From NCBI GenBank assembly GCA_016200915.1, contig JACQDV010000085.1, positions 1-58,220 of the forward strand: a stretch of DNA of 58,220 nt, written 5' to 3'. The first letter of the stretch is position 1, and each line of letters opens with the position of its first letter. The notes under the pieces are model-generated. The model was given only the letters and a program-made list of their open reading frames with translations. It was not told the origin of the DNA and did not search any database. Position numbers and translations under genes: made by a program. Of this stretch, positions 48,444 through 56,992 are shown piece by piece. The DNA comes from Sphingobacteriales bacterium. Its GTDB lineage: Bacteria > Bacteroidota > Bacteroidia > Chitinophagales > Chitinophagaceae.

Positions 48444-48986
48444 ATGTATTTCTACATAAAAGCATTACATATTATTTTCGTCGTGACCTGGTTTGCCGGG
48501 TTATTTTACTTTCCCCGACTATTTATTTATAATACTGAAGCGAATGACAAACCGCAGGCAGCTAAAGAAGCCTTGCAGCAACAGTTTGCCATTATGATGA
48601 AACGCTTGTGGTATGGCATCACCTGGCCATCAGCAATACTTACTTTAATCTTTGGAGTTACGGTGATGATTAATGGCAATTGGAATGAAGTGGTTTTTAA
48701 ACCCGAAGGAAAATGGTTATTGATCAAGCTGATATTTGTTGTCTTTCTATATGCCTACCATCTTTCACTTCATAAAATATTCAAACAACAAATCAACGGT
48801 ATATTCAAATACACCTCCCAGCAACTCCGCATCTGGAATGAAGTAGCCACTATCTTCTTAATTGCTATTGTAATGCTGGCAACGGTAAAACAAAGTATGA
48901 GTTTTGTGTGGGGATTGATTGGGTTGATTTTGTTTATTGCTTTGCTGATGAGTGCGATTAAAGTTTATAAATTGCTCAGGAAGTAA
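48444..48986 (+). CDS. hemJ: Protoporphyrinogen IX oxidase HemJ-type membrane protein
   Basis: A 180-residue membrane protein with about four to five helices, starting YFYIKALHIIFVVTWFAGLFYFPRLF, the HemJ (UPF0093) hallmark with its conserved histidine. HemJ oxidises protoporphyrinogen IX to protoporphyrin IX, handing electrons to the respiratory chain. No hemG or hemY is present in the cluster, which fits. It lies 4 bases after hemH, so oxidation and iron insertion are co-expressed. Confidence 0.92.
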   Translation: MYFYIKALHIIFVVTWFAGLFYFPRLFIYNTEANDKPQAAKEALQQQFAIMMKRLWYGITWPSAILTLIFGVTVMINGNWNEVVFKPEGKWLLIKLIFVVFLYAYHLSLHKIFKQQINGIFKYTSQQLRIWNEVATIFLIAIVMLATVKQSMSFVWGLIGLILFIALLMSAIKVYKLLRK

Positions 48987-48989
48987 TAG

Positions 48990-49060
48990 ATGGTTTGATT
49001 GATATATTGTTTGATTGTTGGACTACATAACCTAACCATCGAACCATCAAACAATCTAAA
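48990..49060. repeat. Inverted repeat words between hemJ and hemN
   Basis: The convergent gap (48987-49055) consists of GATGGTTTGATTG, ATTGTTTGATTGTTGG and, inverted, ACCATCGAACCATCAAACAA. The core word ATTGTTTGAT pairs with ATCAAACAAT across a short loop. It may terminate both genes. Confidence 0.65.
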
Positions 49061-50423
49061 TGGCCTTACTAAACATCGGCTTACAACTTTCAGCCCGGTT
49101 GCGGAGTAAGTGCAAATCAAATGCACTGCAGATATTACGAATAAAATGGCGGCCTAACTCTGTTACCTGTACTTGTTCTTCATTCCATTCCACCAATCCA
49201 TCAGCTGCTAATTTTTCTAATTCAGGGAAGCTGTATTCTTTCAATGCCGGTAAATTGGCTGCATAAAAATTTGTTTTGCCATCACAACTGATATTGAGAA
49301 TGTATTTACGGAAGGCAACATCTTCTTCACCCAAAAAGTAACCACGAAACACCGCCGTTTCATTTTTATTGATGGCTTCGTAATATTCATTAAGTGTTTT
49401 CGCATTCTGTGCAAATGCCGTTCCTGCATCGCTGATGCTGGATACACCTAAACCCAATAACATACTTGTCTTTTGCGTAGTGTAGCCCATAAAGTTGCGG
49501 TGCAACCATCCCTGTTGCCATGCTTTGTACAAATCATCTGCTGGCAATGCAAAATGATCCATGCCAATATCTACATAACCATGTTCAGTAAACAATTCTT
49601 TCCCTAACTGGTATAATTTCATTTTCTCTTCAGTAGAAGGCAAATCATTTTCATCAAACAAACGCTGACCACGGCTTGTCCAGGGCACATGAGCATAACT
49701 GTAAAAAGCAATACGGTCGGGTTTTAATTCAATACACTGCAAAATAGTTTTTCGCATGCGTTCAAGATTTTGCAGTGGCAAGCCATAAATCAAATCGTAG
49801 TTAACAGAACTGTAACCAATCTCTCCGGCAACCTCTGTAACCCGTTTTACATTTTCAACAGGTTGAAGGCGATTGATGATGCGTTGCACTTCCGGGTCAT
49901 TATCCTGCACACCAAAACTTACACGTCTGAATCCAAGATTATACAATGCCTGCAAATGTTCTTTGGTAGTATTGTTGGGATGACCTTCAAAACTAAATTC
50001 TTTATTGGGATGAACGATGGAGTTTTTAAAAATTGCTTTTAATAAACGGTTTAAGTTAAGTGGCGAAAAAAATGTTGGCGTACCACCACCCAAATGTAAT
50101 TCACGAATGATGGGCGGTTCACTCATCAGCTTACGGTAAAGATTCCATTCTTTAATGATGGTTTGTAAATATTCTTCTTCTACTGAATGATTGGTAGTGA
50201 TCCTTTTATTGCAACCACAATAAGTACATAACGATTCACAAAAAGGAAGGTGAATGTAAATGCTGATGCCATCTTTATGATTAAACTTGTCAAACTGTTG
50301 TTGGAATACTGATACCCATTGCTGCCTGTCCATACCGTCCTGCCAAAAAGGAATCGTTGGGTAACTGGTGTACCTCGGCACAGGAACATTGTATTTGTTC
50401 AGGAGATTAGTTGGTATCTGCAT
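49056..50423 (-). CDS. hemN: Oxygen-independent coproporphyrinogen III oxidase HemN
   Basis: A 455-residue radical-SAM enzyme performing the HemF reaction without oxygen. The [4Fe-4S] cysteines are in FCESLCTYCGCNK (Cys-x3-Cys-x2-Cys, residues about 62-69), followed by LHLGGGTPTF near 111 and DLIYGLPLQ near 212, and a C-terminal HemN domain. The complete N-terminus (VPRYTSYPTIPFW) and length mark true HemN rather than HemW. It faces the hemH-hemJ unit convergently. Confidence 0.95.
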   Translation of the reverse strand: MQIPTNLLNKYNVPVPRYTSYPTIPFWQDGMDRQQWVSVFQQQFDKFNHKDGISIYIHLPFCESLCTYCGCNKRITTNHSVEEEYLQTIIKEWNLYRKLMSEPPIIRELHLGGGTPTFFSPLNLNRLLKAIFKNSIVHPNKEFSFEGHPNNTTKEHLQALYNLGFRRVSFGVQDNDPEVQRIINRLQPVENVKRVTEVAGEIGYSSVNYDLIYGLPLQNLERMRKTILQCIELKPDRIAFYSYAHVPWTSRGQRLFDENDLPSTEEKMKLYQLGKELFTEHGYVDIGMDHFALPADDLYKAWQQGWLHRNFMGYTTQKTSMLLGLGVSSISDAGTAFAQNAKTLNEYYEAINKNETAVFRGYFLGEEDVAFRKYILNISCDGKTNFYAANLPALKEYSFPELEKLAADGLVEWNEEQVQVTELGRHFIRNICSAFDLHLLRNRAESCKPMFSKAI

Positions 50424-50614
50424 TTTACAAAAGTATTTTCAAGTCCCACGCTTCCGACTGATTTTTGCCATTGAGAAAGCTGACTTTTATCAGTAAAATT
50501 TTCATTTCTCCAGTGGGGAACTTTAGTTCCTCATCTCGCAAGCCGATTTTCCTTTATTGTAAGCCTTCCGTTTAAAAAAAAGAAGAGTTTTGCGACTCAC
50601 TTTTAACAATTAGT

Positions 50615-51426
50615 ATGAAGAAGTATTTAATAATAGTGCTTGTTAGTTTTATTGTGAGCAACAATCTGCAGGCACAGGACCGTTTTTTTGCATGGACATA
50701 TACCAGCAATGTTTTGCCAAAAGCCGGATTGATTTAGAACTATGGCATACTTCAAGATTTGGACATAAAAGTCAGTTTTATCATGGCCAGGACCAACGGA
50801 TGGAATTTGAAATGGGATTGGGCAAAGGTTTACAAACAGCTTTTTATTTCAATCACTACCAGGAGCGTTTTAGTGAAGGAACAGATGGTACCAGCACCAA
50901 AACTGAAATTGGTTTCAGTAACGAATGGAAGTGGAAGTTGAGTGATCCTTCAACGAACAAACTTGGTTTAGCATTGTACGGTGAATGGGGAATTAAAGGT
51001 GGTGATGAACTGGAACTGGAAACAAAAGTTATACTTGATAAATATGTTGGTAAAAGTTTATTTGCTTTTAATGGAATCGTTGAGTTTGAAAAAGAATTTG
51101 AATGGGAAAATGCCACAGTCATTCACAATGGATTGGAATCGCCTGTTGAATTAGATTTTGCTTATCTCTATAATTTAAAACCCAACCTGGGAATTGGTTT
51201 TGAAGTTCGCAACCGGAATGATATTGCAAAAGGTAAGGGCTGGGAAAATTCAATTGTGTATGCCGGGCCAACTATCAACTACCGCACACCTAACTGGTTT
51301 GTGATATTTAATTGTCAGCCGCAAATTGCCAACATTCATAAAACGGCATATGCTCCTTTTACCAAAGTACTGGATGAGCATGAAAGAACCGAAGCAAGAA
51401 TTATTTTGGGAATCAGTATTAAATAG
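50615..51426 (+). pseudogene. Outer-membrane beta-barrel-like protein, frameshifted near its N-terminus
   Basis: The start at 50615 gives a signal peptide (MKKYLIIVLVSFIVSNNLQA) and QDRFFAWTYTSNVLPK, then the frame fails at an A4 run (50719-50722). One extra A would join it to SRIDLELWHTSRFGHKSQF and a further 230 residues. These alternate polar and hydrophobic residues as in a small barrel and end in ARIILGISIK. I do not recognise a named family. The deletion is either a real inactivation or a sequencing error. The gene ends 5 bases from the convergent glycosyltransferase stop. Confidence 0.75.
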
Positions 51427-51431
51427 CTTTA

Positions 51432-52418
51432 TCACTTCAGCATACTTTGATAAAGCGAAGTGTATTCATCAGCAATGATATTGATATTATACCGCTCAGC
51501 ATTCATTATTCCATTTTTTATCAATTGCCCCCTCAGTTCTGCATCTGCTATTAATTGCATAACAGTCAGTTTTATCTCCAGTTCATCATAGGGGTTTACT
51601 TTTATAGCCGAGTCATCTGCAATTTCCGTCATGGGAGAAAGATTGCTGGTTATTAGCGGCCGCCCTACCACATTAGCTTCAATAATAGGCATACCAAAAC
51701 CTTCGTAAGTAGAAATAAATAACACCATGTCTGTTTCTTCATATTTTTTTTTGAGTTCTTCAAAAGTAATATTACTGCTGTTGAGATATTTGATATTATT
51801 TTCTTTAAGCAATTGTTTTATGTCTTCAGTTAAAGGACCAACAATATCCAGTTCGCAATTAATACCATTTAATGCTTTGATGATACGGTGCAGATTTTTA
51901 TTCTTTTTTGTACCGATTTGCAGTATTCTTGGACAATCAGCATTAAATTTCTTTGAAACAAAAGAGAACCTCGGATCATAAAAGTTAGGCACAATTTTTA
52001 TTTTCTCACCGCTAACACCCGTCAGTTCTATTACTTCATTTTTAGTTTTCTCACTAATAGTGGTAATCATATTACTTCTTCTAACGGGTAATTGATACCA
52101 TAGCCAGTTAATGATCCAGTATTTAGGGTTCCATTTACTGTATTGTGTTTTAAAAACACAATCATGAATAGTGAGGACTGTATTCTTTTTATTTAACCCC
52201 AGCATCACATAATAAATATCGCCGGTAATATGGTTTACTTCACTCTGCGCAGCTCTTGCCTGAAAAATATTAGTAAAAATATCTCTTATGCTGGAGACCT
52301 CAATTTTTCTGACGCCAATTCGTCCTTCTTTTTTTATTTGTGCGGAAAGTCCTTCAAAAATATGTTCAATACTATAAGCATTTTTTCTTCGCTTGCGGAA
52401 GAAATAGGAAACATACAT
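51432..52418 (-). CDS. Glycosyltransferase family 4-like protein
   Basis: A 328-residue GT-B enzyme. The N-terminal half has segments typical of group 1 transferases (NHITGDIYYVMLGL, VLTIHDCVF). The C-terminal half carries ILQIGTKKNKNLHRIIKAL near 165 and the nucleotide-sugar site with two glutamates in STYEGFGMPIIEANVVGRP (about 245-263). It should transfer a sugar from an activated donor to a cell-surface glycan or lipid; the donor and acceptor cannot be read. It stands alone, so no polysaccharide cluster supports a more specific role. Confidence 0.88.
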   Translation of the reverse strand: MYVSYFFRKRRKNAYSIEHIFEGLSAQIKKEGRIGVRKIEVSSIRDIFTNIFQARAAQSEVNHITGDIYYVMLGLNKKNTVLTIHDCVFKTQYSKWNPKYWIINWLWYQLPVRRSNMITTISEKTKNEVIELTGVSGEKIKIVPNFYDPRFSFVSKKFNADCPRILQIGTKKNKNLHRIIKALNGINCELDIVGPLTEDIKQLLKENNIKYLNSSNITFEELKKKYEETDMVLFISTYEGFGMPIIEANVVGRPLITSNLSPMTEIADDSAIKVNPYDELEIKLTVMQLIADAELRGQLIKNGIMNAERYNINIIADEYTSLYQSMLK

Positions 52419-52482
52419 GGGCGTTCAGTGTTAGACTCTTTTCAAAAATCAAAAGTAATTAAATTGAACTATTAAACGGGGT

Positions 52483-53715
52483 TTAAACAAAGGAAAGATG
52501 GTTATACGATTTGCCCAAAATCACTTTATCATCAGCTGACAGCCATTTATTCAGTACGGTAGCATATACATCTTTAAAGTCAATTGAATATTTCAGATCG
52601 TCTTCGTCCAGATTTGTAAGATCCGGTAATGCGTTGATAATACCTTTTTGTTTTAATGCTCCGCTTATTAAAAACATATTATTGGCGGTGCCATGATCTG
52701 TTCCGCCACTGGCATTCTGGCTCACTCTTCTTCCAAATTCAGAGAAAGTAAACAACAGCATATCATCAAAGCGGTTATTTATTTTAAGGTCTTTTACAAA
52801 AGCTGTTACAGCGTCACTTAATTGTGTAAATAAGTTTTGTTGTTGTACCTGCTGGTTAAAATGCGTATCAAAACTTCCCAGCGAAACATAATATACTTTA
52901 GTGTTGATTTCAGAAAAGATAAGCGAGGCGATGGTTTTTAAATTCTTGCCCAGTTCTGTATTAGGATATTCCTGTGCAGATGGATGCAACTTACTCTGCT
53001 GAAAAATATAATCAGCGCTGGATAAAGTTTCAGCCATTGTTTTGTATAAATAATCTACAGGCTGTTCACCCGGTTCATCTTTAAAAGAAGCATTCAGGTC
53101 TTTATAAAATTTCTCATGACTGGTATTGTATAATCTTCGTGGATCTTTTAGCGCAAGACCTTTAATATCTTCACCCTTCATTGCCAAACTTAATACATCA
53201 TCTATCTCCAAAGCCTGTGTTGGTTTATCACAAACCTTTGCCCGCCCGAATGTACCATCCGGTACGGGCGGGCATTGCGCATCTAAATATCTTCCTATCC
53301 AACCTGTAGTGAGATATTCATTGGCACCAGAACCAGTTTGCCATATATCCATACTGCGGAAGTGAGAACGATCAGGATTAGGATAACCAACGCTGTTTAA
53401 TATGGCAAGACTTCCATCATCATATAATGCCTTTAATCCAACCAGTGCCGGGTGCAGTGCTGCTTCATCTGTCAAAGAAAGTGTTTTTGTTTTTTCAATT
53501 CCCAGTCTTGGTCTTTCACGGTAATAAATATCATTACGAACAGGGATAATGGTATTCAATCCATCATTACCACCACTCAGCTGAATAATGACCACCACTT
53601 TATTGCCAATGGGAACGGGTGTTCTTCCTTCAAAAGCTTTTAAAAACTTTGGCACCATCAGCGTAGCAGTAGCTAATGATCCGATCTGTAAAAATTCTCT
53701 TCGTTTAATAACCAT
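52483..53715 (-). CDS. DUF1501 family protein
   Basis: A 410-residue protein with a twin-arginine-like leader (KRREFLQIGSLATATLMVPKF), the usual start of DUF1501 proteins. The body has VVIIQLSGGNDGLNTIIPV near 35 and the metal-site-like SEFGRRVSQNASGGTDHGTA near 310-330, which recall the alkaline phosphatase/sulfatase superfamily. Function is unknown; these proteins almost always pair with DUF1800 proteins, as here. Residues about 148-159 (PPVPDGTFGRA region) are encoded by a perfect-armed hairpin repeat at 53239-53274 and look like an insertion. Confidence 0.88.
   Translation of the reverse strand: MVIKRREFLQIGSLATATLMVPKFLKAFEGRTPVPIGNKVVVIIQLSGGNDGLNTIIPVRNDIYYRERPRLGIEKTKTLSLTDEAALHPALVGLKALYDDGSLAILNSVGYPNPDRSHFRSMDIWQTGSGANEYLTTGWIGRYLDAQCPPVPDGTFGRAKVCDKPTQALEIDDVLSLAMKGEDIKGLALKDPRRLYNTSHEKFYKDLNASFKDEPGEQPVDYLYKTMAETLSSADYIFQQSKLHPSAQEYPNTELGKNLKTIASLIFSEINTKVYYVSLGSFDTHFNQQVQQQNLFTQLSDAVTAFVKDLKINNRFDDMLLFTFSEFGRRVSQNASGGTDHGTANNMFLISGALKQKGIINALPDLTNLDEDDLKYSIDFKDVYATVLNKWLSADDKVILGKSYNHLSFV
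53239..53274 (-). repeat. In-frame hairpin repeat inside the DUF1501 gene
   Basis: Outer arms TGCCCGCCCG (53239-53248) and CGGGCGGGCA (53265-53274), inner arms GTACC/GGTAC. The G+C content is far above the surrounding gene. It resembles a free-standing intergenic word I recall from other Bacteroidota and adds about 12 codons without breaking the frame. Confidence 0.85.
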
Positions 53716-53734
53716 AAAAAAGCTTTTAGCGATT

Positions 53735-53773
53735 GGCTGTTAGCTATAAGCTTATGGCTTATAGCTAACAGCC
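53735..53773. repeat. Perfect 17-base-arm hairpin between the DUF1501 and DUF1800 genes
   Basis: Arms GGCTGTTAGCTATAAGC and GCTTATAGCTAACAGCC flank a TTATG loop, filling the short gap between the DUF1800 stop (53777) and the DUF1501 start (53715). It lies within the presumed operon, so it could tune the ratio of the two products or be another repeat word. Confidence 0.85.
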
Positions 53774-53776
53774 TAA

Positions 53777-55243
53777 TTAACATAACTGGTAATCAGGTGT
53801 ACACATAAGTTGAACAACGGCCGATTTGATATAGTTTTCTTTTGAGCTGTTGTTTGTACATTTCTCTAAAACATTTTTGTTGATAGATGAGGAAGCAGAT
53901 TGCAATAAAGTGAGAGCAATTTCTCCCAATAAATTTTCACGGCTTACCTCAGAAAATTGTTTAACTACACCACTCCAGTCAATGGTAGCATTTAATATTT
54001 GTGCCTGGAATTTTTTGCCCATCACTTTCATGTTATCCTGTTGTTTCATTTGATAATTCTCCAACATATCATCAGGCATATCTTTTGGTTTTACAGAAAA
54101 TTCATCTGCATTGGCCAATAGTTGCGGAATACGCAACCGAAACATAAGCGTTGAACTGTCAATCCAGTTTTTACCGCCGGGCCATCCGGCAACATTGGGT
54201 GGGTAGAATAAAATTTGTCCCAATACTCTTTGTACCAGCAATTGTGCTTCCGGTTGTTCAAAGGTTACCGGTATTATTCTGCGAATACCCACTATTAATT
54301 CAATGGGCGATTTTATTTTGCTGCCAATATTTTTATTATCGTAAAACCATTCGCTGGTAAAAATATTTTTCAATAATGAACTGATATCATAGTTGCTCCG
54401 GTAAAATTTATCAGCCAGGGCATTTACTATATTTTCATCCACTATATTTTCATTCACATAAAACTTATAAATCTTGCGGGTTAAATATTTAGCTGTTTGT
54501 TTTTGTTCCAGCAAAATATTGAGAATATCATCTCCATCAAAATTTCCGGATTTACCCAACACATTTTTTATTCCGGTATCATGCTGAAATTTTCTGAAAA
54601 CAAATTCAGCTTTCAGGTTAAATCCCCAACCAGTAAATGCACGGGCGGCTTCTTTAATGTCTTCTTCCGTATAATTACCCCTGCCCATCGTAAACAATTC
54701 CATTACTTCACGGGCAAAGTTTTCATTGGGGTGTTCTTTTTTGTTTTGCTGGTTATTGAGAAAAGCCAGCATGGCTGCGCTTTTAGAAACTTCTCTCAGC
54801 AGGTCACCAAAATTTCCTAATGCATTTTTACGGATAATATGTAATAACTCCTGCTGAAAAACAATATTGAGATTGCGGCAGGCAAAATGACCATGCCAGA
54901 ACAAACTCATCTTTTCTCTTAACTGTTGTTCGCTATGCACCATTTCATCTATCCATTCCAGATTAAGATTGCGTATTTCTTCTTTTGATTTTTGGCGCAA
55001 CTCCTTTTTTTCTTCCTTTGAAAGGTTCTCTAATCTGCCCGCTTCCTGAATACCTTTTACCAATCCATCCATTAGATTATCAGCAACCTTAATAAAACCC
55101 AGGTCTTTGGAGGAAGCCTTTGCTAAAGCTTTATAATAAGCATCGGGAGAAGCATTATACGTTTGAGAGAGATCGTTAACCGATGGACCAAAACCTGCAC
55201 GCCATAAAAGATGTTGATTTTTTACCTGCCTGATCACTGACAT
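53777..55243 (-). CDS. DUF1800 family protein
   Basis: A protein of 488 residues from the ATG at 55243, chosen because family members start close to the motif QHLLWRAGFGPS; the frame extends 33 bases upstream. Conserved blocks are LFWHGHFACRNLN near 125, NFAREVMELFTMGRGNYTEEDI near 185, ARAFTGWGF near 210, and PPNVAGWPGGKNWIDSSTL near 370. The biochemical role is not established. It is encoded just upstream of its usual DUF1501 partner, suggesting a two-protein export or envelope function. Confidence 0.9.
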   Translation of the reverse strand: MSVIRQVKNQHLLWRAGFGPSVNDLSQTYNASPDAYYKALAKASSKDLGFIKVADNLMDGLVKGIQEAGRLENLSKEEKKELRQKSKEEIRNLNLEWIDEMVHSEQQLREKMSLFWHGHFACRNLNIVFQQELLHIIRKNALGNFGDLLREVSKSAAMLAFLNNQQNKKEHPNENFAREVMELFTMGRGNYTEEDIKEAARAFTGWGFNLKAEFVFRKFQHDTGIKNVLGKSGNFDGDDILNILLEQKQTAKYLTRKIYKFYVNENIVDENIVNALADKFYRSNYDISSLLKNIFTSEWFYDNKNIGSKIKSPIELIVGIRRIIPVTFEQPEAQLLVQRVLGQILFYPPNVAGWPGGKNWIDSSTLMFRLRIPQLLANADEFSVKPKDMPDDMLENYQMKQQDNMKVMGKKFQAQILNATIDWSGVVKQFSEVSRENLLGEIALTLLQSASSSINKNVLEKCTNNSSKENYIKSAVVQLMCTPDYQLC

Positions 55244-55360
55244 GGAAAATAGATTTACGGGGTTAAGACACGGCATTAACTCCGAAGTTTAATTGAAAAT
55301 TGTGCTGTTCATAAATCTTCTTCCCGTATATATGTTAAATTTGAATAAAGTTGGTCTGCT

Positions 55361-56419
55361 ATGAATATCCGGGCATTCAAATATGCTTCTCCTCTAATCG
55401 TTTTTGGGATGGCTTATTTTGCTTTCACTTTAAAAGGCTGGTGGGTTGCATTGCCACTTTTATATGCCTGGATATTTATTCCGCTGGTGGAGTTGTTTAT
55501 AAAACCTAATAATGAGAATGTTTCCAAAACGGAAGAGGAGCTAATTAAAAATGATCCTCTTTATGATTGGTGGTTATATATTATTGTAGTGCTGCAGTAT
55601 GTTGCTTTGTTTTATTTTCTGCAGTCAATGAAAGATACAACGCTGAGTTCGTATGAAATAGCCGGAAGAACATTATCCATGGGTTTATTATGTGGTGTGT
55701 TTGGAATTAATGTGGCGCATGAACTTGGTCACAGAGTTAAAACTTCTGAACAATTGATGGCAAAAGCTTTATTGCTTACATCCCTTTATATGCATTTTTT
55801 TACTGAGCATAATAAAGGGCATCATAAACGGGTGGCTACCCGGGAAGATCCAAGCAGTGCCCGGTATAATGAACCTATTTATATTTTTTATTTCCGTACT
55901 GTAATATTTTCTTATATATCGGCCTGGCATATTGCTAATGATGAAATGAAGAAAATGGGATTATCAATTTTTAACTGGAAAAATGAAATGATACAATTTC
56001 ATTTAATAGAAATAATTTTTGTTGGGTTGATATTCTATTTGTATGGCTGGATGATGACCATATACTTCATTGCTGCTGCTATCATTGGTTTCCTGCTATT
56101 AGAAACGGTAAATTATATTGAACATTACGGCTTGCAGCGCAAACCAACAGGAGAAGGCAAGTACGAAAGAGCGATGCCTGAGCATAGCTGGAACAGTGAT
56201 CATACTTTAGGAAGATTGATGTTATATGAACTAAGTCGCCACAGTGATCATCACTATCTTGCCAGCCGCAAATATCAGATACTCCGCCATCATAATGATG
56301 CTCCGCAGATGCCAACCGGTTATCCGGGTATGATGATATTATCACTCATGCCACCAGTATGGTTCCGTATTATGAACAAAAGAATTAAGGAATGGAATAA
56401 AATAAAAAGCCCTTCTTAA
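55361..56419 (+). CDS. alkB: AlkB-type alkane 1-monooxygenase / membrane diiron hydroxylase
   Basis: A 352-residue membrane protein with all diiron histidine motifs of alkane hydroxylases: HELGHR (about 121-126), EHNKGHHKR (about 149-157), the NYIEHYG signature (about 249-255) and SRHSDHH (about 291-297). Several hydrophobic helices precede and separate them. It should hydroxylate the terminal carbon of alkanes or related alkyl chains using electrons from rubredoxin. No rubredoxin or rubredoxin reductase gene is adjacent. The gene symbol is by family; the actual substrate is unknown. Confidence 0.9.
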   Translation: MNIRAFKYASPLIVFGMAYFAFTLKGWWVALPLLYAWIFIPLVELFIKPNNENVSKTEEELIKNDPLYDWWLYIIVVLQYVALFYFLQSMKDTTLSSYEIAGRTLSMGLLCGVFGINVAHELGHRVKTSEQLMAKALLLTSLYMHFFTEHNKGHHKRVATREDPSSARYNEPIYIFYFRTVIFSYISAWHIANDEMKKMGLSIFNWKNEMIQFHLIEIIFVGLIFYLYGWMMTIYFIAAAIIGFLLLETVNYIEHYGLQRKPTGEGKYERAMPEHSWNSDHTLGRLMLYELSRHSDHHYLASRKYQILRHHNDAPQMPTGYPGMMILSLMPPVWFRIMNKRIKEWNKIKSPS

Positions 56420-56454
56420 AAACAGAAGGGCAGTAGTTTTTGATATCAAATATT

Positions 56455-56787
56455 TTATTGTTTAGCACCAGCTTGAACATAAGTCAATACATTATCTTTC
56501 TCAGTATCTGTCAACTTTGCTTTTGGCGCCATCACATTTACTAAATTAACCCATTTATCAGCTGCGTATTGATTTGTTGCATGCAATGGGTGGCAACGGC
56601 CACATTTGGCTTCGTAAGTTGTTTTACCTGCGGCAATTAATTCAGCAGATGGGCTTGGTTTAGCTTCGGTGGTGGTGGTAGCCACAGCAGTGGTGGTTGA
56701 GCCTGTTTCTGATTTAGCGGGAGTAGCTTTCTTTGTGCAACTCCATACCGCTACTAATAAAGCCGTGGCTAAAAGAAGTTTCTTCAT
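56455..56787 (-). CDS. Small class I cytochrome c lipoprotein
   Basis: A protein of 110 residues from the ATG at 56787, chosen for its lipoprotein signal (MKKLLLATALLVAVWSC, lipid Cys17). A Thr/Ala-rich linker (about 28-45) leads to a small heme domain with CGRCH (residues 62-66) and a candidate axial methionine in VNVMAPKAK. The domain ends VLTYVQAGAKQ, with the family's C-terminal helix. It is likely a periplasmic electron carrier tethered to a membrane. It is convergent with the alkB-like gene, ending 35 bases from it. Confidence 0.88.
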   Translation of the reverse strand: MKKLLLATALLVAVWSCTKKATPAKSETGSTTTAVATTTTEAKPSPSAELIAAGKTTYEAKCGRCHPLHATNQYAADKWVNLVNVMAPKAKLTDTEKDNVLTYVQAGAKQ

Positions 56788-56992
56788 GGTTGATTGTTGT
56801 TTGGTTGTTGAATGTTTAAACAGCAAATTAAGGAAATAAGATTTATCAGCTAAACCGTTCAACAAACAATCCTGTATCACAGCTAATTTATTAACATTTT
56901 CACATGGGTGTACTTTTACTATTTGATAATAACAGTTATGTATATATTTATTCCTTCCACTTTTTAACTCTAAAAACCAAACGAAAACAGAC

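Noticed and set aside
50428-50435. TACTTTTG as a -7 box for hemN
   Set aside because: It matches the consensus but ends only 4 bases before the start codon and has no -33 element, so chance is more likely in AT-rich DNA.
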